NCBI GenBank assembly: GCA_033675545.1
Contig: JAWDGP010003588.1
Span: forward strand, 515,001 to 579,000
DNA from: Elysia crispata
Taxonomy: Eukaryota > Mollusca > Gastropoda > Plakobranchidae
Direction of reading: 5' to 3'
DNA: 64,000 bases
Shown here: positions 49,201 to 64,000 of the stretch, one piece after another
Layout: every line of letters begins with the position of its first letter
Numbering within the stretch: position 1 is the stretch's first letter
Program-made: the position numbers and the translations under genes
The notes under the pieces: generated by a model
Database searches by the model: none
What the model saw: the letters and a program-made list of their open reading frames with translations, nothing else
Told to the model about the DNA's origin: nothing

Positions 49201-52200
49201 AATTCTCTTAAATCGTATTTATTAGTGACAGGTGAAATATGTTGAATAGGATAATTAAAGCTAATAGCAAAATGTCTCAAAATAAGTAAATAAATAAGCA
49301 ATAAATGTAAATGATAAGATAAATAAATATGAAAGCATAATATGATGGAGTAAGCATTTTAAGTTTTCTGTGTTATAACATGGCAAAACAATACACTCTC
49401 TGCTTGAATAAATCATTACTAACCCAACCATCATATAATTATTAAAATATGAAATATAACTGTGAAAAAAGAATCTTCACAAAATGTGTATACATTTTAC
49501 CACTGGGTGACATTTGTGTGCAAAATGTATAATCAAAACAACAAGTTTTATGCATTTCATGAAACTTTTGCAAATAAAGCTCCAATCACTACGAAAAAAA
49601 GCCTTGTACATTCATGGAAAACTATAAAAATGTATGGAATTTTTTTCCACTTAATCTTGAACTATCAAATTGTTAGGAAGAAAAAAATGATAGTCAAAAC
49701 AAAAACCCCTCTGTGCTATTTTGATGGAGGAATGAGGGAGTGGGGTCTTAAGTGATCTTAAATACATAGCATAAGAATAATCATATCTGATATTATACCA
49801 AATTTCCAACACAACACATATAAGGACACAATATCAGTTCATTGATTTCTGATGTGAGATTTTACATAGGCTGATTTCTGTCTCACAAAAGACTTAGTTG
49901 CACTTCCAAATAATCCACTTCCAGTACATCGATGATTAAAGCCAAAATAAGTAACGATATATTTATCATTTCTTGCATGTAAATACACAACTTTAAACTT
50001 AAAATCTTATCAAAATTGAAAAGATTTTTATTGAAACTCCATAATTTAATCTGTTGCATCATGATCGAAAAAAAATATTTTTTTTCCAGAGGCTTACTGA
50101 CTTGTAAAACTTTTCATTATGTTTTTTTTTAATTAACTGCTTTCAAAGTTATCTCTCCTTTAATTGACCTTTTTCAAAGAGATCTTTCATTTACGAAAGA
50201 TTATAAATTTCTTTAAATCTATTTCTCAGTGTTGAACTTAAAATTTTGGGGGTTTAAAAAAAATGCACAGACTGTTAAAGTAGATTTTATTTTTTAAAAA
50301 TGCTATGAATAACCTAAAAGAAATATAATGTATCAAGAAAGCTATTTGCTCTTTTCGATCAAACTTTTTCATTGTCAATAAAGCGAGGATTTTAACTAAA
50401 ATGCATATGTAAAGAGGTTACAAACGAAATTCACCTCTAGCTATAGAGACAACAGAAATCACAACTTAGAATGCATTGCATCACTAAAAAAAGCATACAG
50501 TGCTCTCCAGCACATAGCATACAACATAACTGTTTTATTTTTCATCGATATTTATCATGCATGCATATTGTGAAGGTGCCAACAATTTAAGGACTGCTTT
50601 ATTTCACAAAAAAAGATACTTAAGATTAATTCATACTTAACCTGACTGTGTTAAGTAAACAGTGCTTTGTTTAATGCCATCAGATTTTGTTCCATTGGAA
50701 AATGATAAGTTATGTTATCTTAGCACTACTGTTGATCTCAATACATATTATCAAGGCATGAATTTTAAGTGATCAACACAGTCACTTTGGTGACAAACAG
50801 AAAACCATATAAATTCATTTAAATTGCTTTCAATCTAGTTGGCCACGAGTGATCGCTTTAAATGTAACAAAGGATGTAGAAGAAAGTGAAATATAAAACC
50901 TTATGGCCTGCAGCAAAAATGCCACCTGTAAGCAAAGAAAATCATCCTGCACCACAAATAAATATACTGTTTTCTTTTATCTTTAAACATCAACTGCATA
51001 AGCACACTCTTTTGCAAAGGTTTTCTGCTATAAGAACAAACCATCTTTAATGTACAACAAAGTTATGTCATTTAGTCAAATGAAACAACAGAAAAAAATT
51101 GACGAACTATTGAAGTCACCATGGCTTCTTAATGTCTAATGTAACAATCACTTTAAGGAAATTATTGTTTACAAAGAATAATAACAAAATCAACTGTTGA
51201 GGTTACACAGAGATCAGAACAGTGTACATATGCACTAACATTCATCATCCAAGTTTTTCCTTTTTCTTATTTAGTTTTAATACACAATTTTTACGACAAG
51301 TGCATATTTCAACTGATTAAAAATTTTCACAACACAAATATCTTTGCAACACTGAAATCACCAAATTAATTGAAATGCACATGATATGCCTAATGCTTTG
51401 AAAAATTGTGAATATAAGTTTCTGATGCTATTCTCCTATCATTTACAATTACTAATAAGAAAAGAAGTTAAATTGGATGCACAAACATAATTAAATTATG
51501 TAATGCCAATAAAGACTAACATGCTATGTGTAAATTTCAATGTATCAATTTTGCTACAATTCTACATTATTCTCAAAAAGTAATATTTTTTGTAAACAGT
51601 TTGGAGCAATCGAGCAAAATATGATCCATTCAATCACAATTTGAAACTGACACAAACATAAAGATTTTGAATTTTAGCCTTTTCTCAAAAATATACCTAT
51701 ATAAATTTTCTGATCATACAAAAAAAATGCTTCACAATGTATGGAAAACTACACACACATTTTATGCCAGAGAAAGAACCCAAGTCCTAAATTTTTTCAA
51801 TTCTCTTATTGCATTTCATCTTTCATTCTGTTCTAACTGTTGATATTAACATTAAGTTACAAAATGCAATGACACTTTAATGATAAGAGAATTTCAATTA
51901 GAAGTTTAAAATAATCATCAAAATAAAATTACCTGGCTTTGTTACACAAGACTCTAATCTTTTCTATAAAATAAAGAGAGACATATTTTTGACAAAACCA
52001 GTAAATAACTTCATTTAAAAGGCATAATAAATAAGTTAAAAAAAAATATGCCTTCCAATAAAAAGTCCTCTTTTTTTTTCCCTTCCAGTTTCTTGATATT
52101 ATTTCAAAGAGTCTGTTCCATTCCAACTCTCTCCCTTTTATTTTATACCATAAAAACTCAAAATTTTAAGGTTTCTGAAACTAAACAAGTCATGAAAATG

Positions 52201-52252
52201 AATTATTTTTGTTATACCAAAAAAAGGGAACAACCACGACCAAAAAAGGACA
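46240..52252. other. Long AT-rich non-coding stretch downstream of the WWP1-like gene
   Basis: About 6 kb without recognisable exons, tandem repeats or transposons; the longest open frames are under 100 codons. On the minus strand several AATAAA motifs occur, including an AATAAATAAATAAATAAA run (plus-strand 46672-46690). The stretch could be a long 3' UTR of the WWP1-like gene or plain intergenic DNA; sequence alone does not decide. Confidence 0.5.
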
Positions 52253-52258
52253 TTTATT
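52253..52258 (-). promoter_or_regulatory. Proximal polyadenylation signal candidate of the WWP1-like gene
   Basis: TTTATT on the plus strand (AATAAA on the minus strand) about 85 bp beyond the stop codon; another lies at about 52137. Confidence 0.4.
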
Positions 52259-52340
52259 TAAAGTTTTAGGCAAGTGAACCAGATTTATCATATATAATTT
52301 CTCATCTTGCTACAGGCCTTTTGGCTCAGATTCCTCTCTT

Positions 52341-63809
<11,469 letters not shown>

Positions 63810-64000
63810 CTGAATCAAGAAACTTTAGCTAATCTGAAATGTTTCTATTATGCCTAGCATACAGTATCATTTGAAGAGATGCTCAAATACAAAGAATGAA
63901 GTTTTTTTTTATGTTTAATGCTGAAAAACATCGATTCATATAATGTAGGTTTTTTTAACCTTCCTGTGTCTTAAGTGAGGCAAGTCATAGTGTACTCTAT

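Noticed and set aside
48272-49755. Plus-strand frames of 79 and 97 codons downstream of the WWP1-like gene
   Set aside because: AT-rich chance frames, antisense to a likely UTR, without recognisable motifs.

Overview
This is AT-rich animal nuclear DNA. The genes are split by many GT-AG introns and separated by long non-coding, repeat-rich stretches. Three protein genes can be read exon by exon, and all match well-known metazoan families. The gene structures, the abundance of CT/GA, TA and TAA microsatellites, tRNA-derived SINE-like units and small DNA transposons suit a lophotrochozoan, most likely a mollusc (perhaps a gastropod). That placement is inference; no marker in the window fixes the species.

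Layout. 1-20.0 kb is intergenic: a 97-bp satellite at the left edge, microsatellites, tRNA-like SINE units, one copy of a ~660-bp dispersed repeat and a 243-bp MITE. 20.9-34.5 kb (+) is NUDCD1, 11 coding exons, 596 residues, complete. Its 4.1-kb first intron holds a second MITE copy and a ~2.7-kb inverted-repeat DNA transposon whose gene is decayed and carries a 30-bp tandem array. Other introns hold very long CT tracts and the second copy of the ~660-bp repeat. 36.35-44.76 kb (-) is NDUFV2, the 24-kDa Fe-S subunit of mitochondrial complex I, 9 coding exons, 248 residues, complete, with a pogo/Tigger-type transposon in one intron. 44.8-52.3 kb is non-coding. 52.34-63.81 kb (-) is the C-terminal two thirds of a WWP1-type (Nedd4 family) HECT ubiquitin ligase with four WW domains and a complete HECT domain; its 5' part (expected C2 domain) lies beyond the right edge.

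NUDCD1 and NDUFV2 are tail to tail about 1.8 kb apart; NDUFV2 and the WWP1-like gene are head to tail on the minus strand. The genes have unrelated jobs (NudC-type co-chaperone-like protein, respiratory complex I subunit, ubiquitin ligase), so no shared pathway is implied.

The most unusual items are the mobile elements: (1) a 21.7-24.4 kb element with palindromic subterminal repeats, a FAR1/ZSWIM-like N-terminal exon, a PHD-like C-terminal remnant and an internal Ala/Pro/Thr/Ser 30-bp array; (2) a MITE family, two copies 1.2 kb apart, with long terminal inverted repeats and 8-bp target-site duplications; (3) a pogo/Tigger element with TA target duplication. Exon borders were set by reading frame, GT/AG sites and remembered family sequences; no alignment was run.
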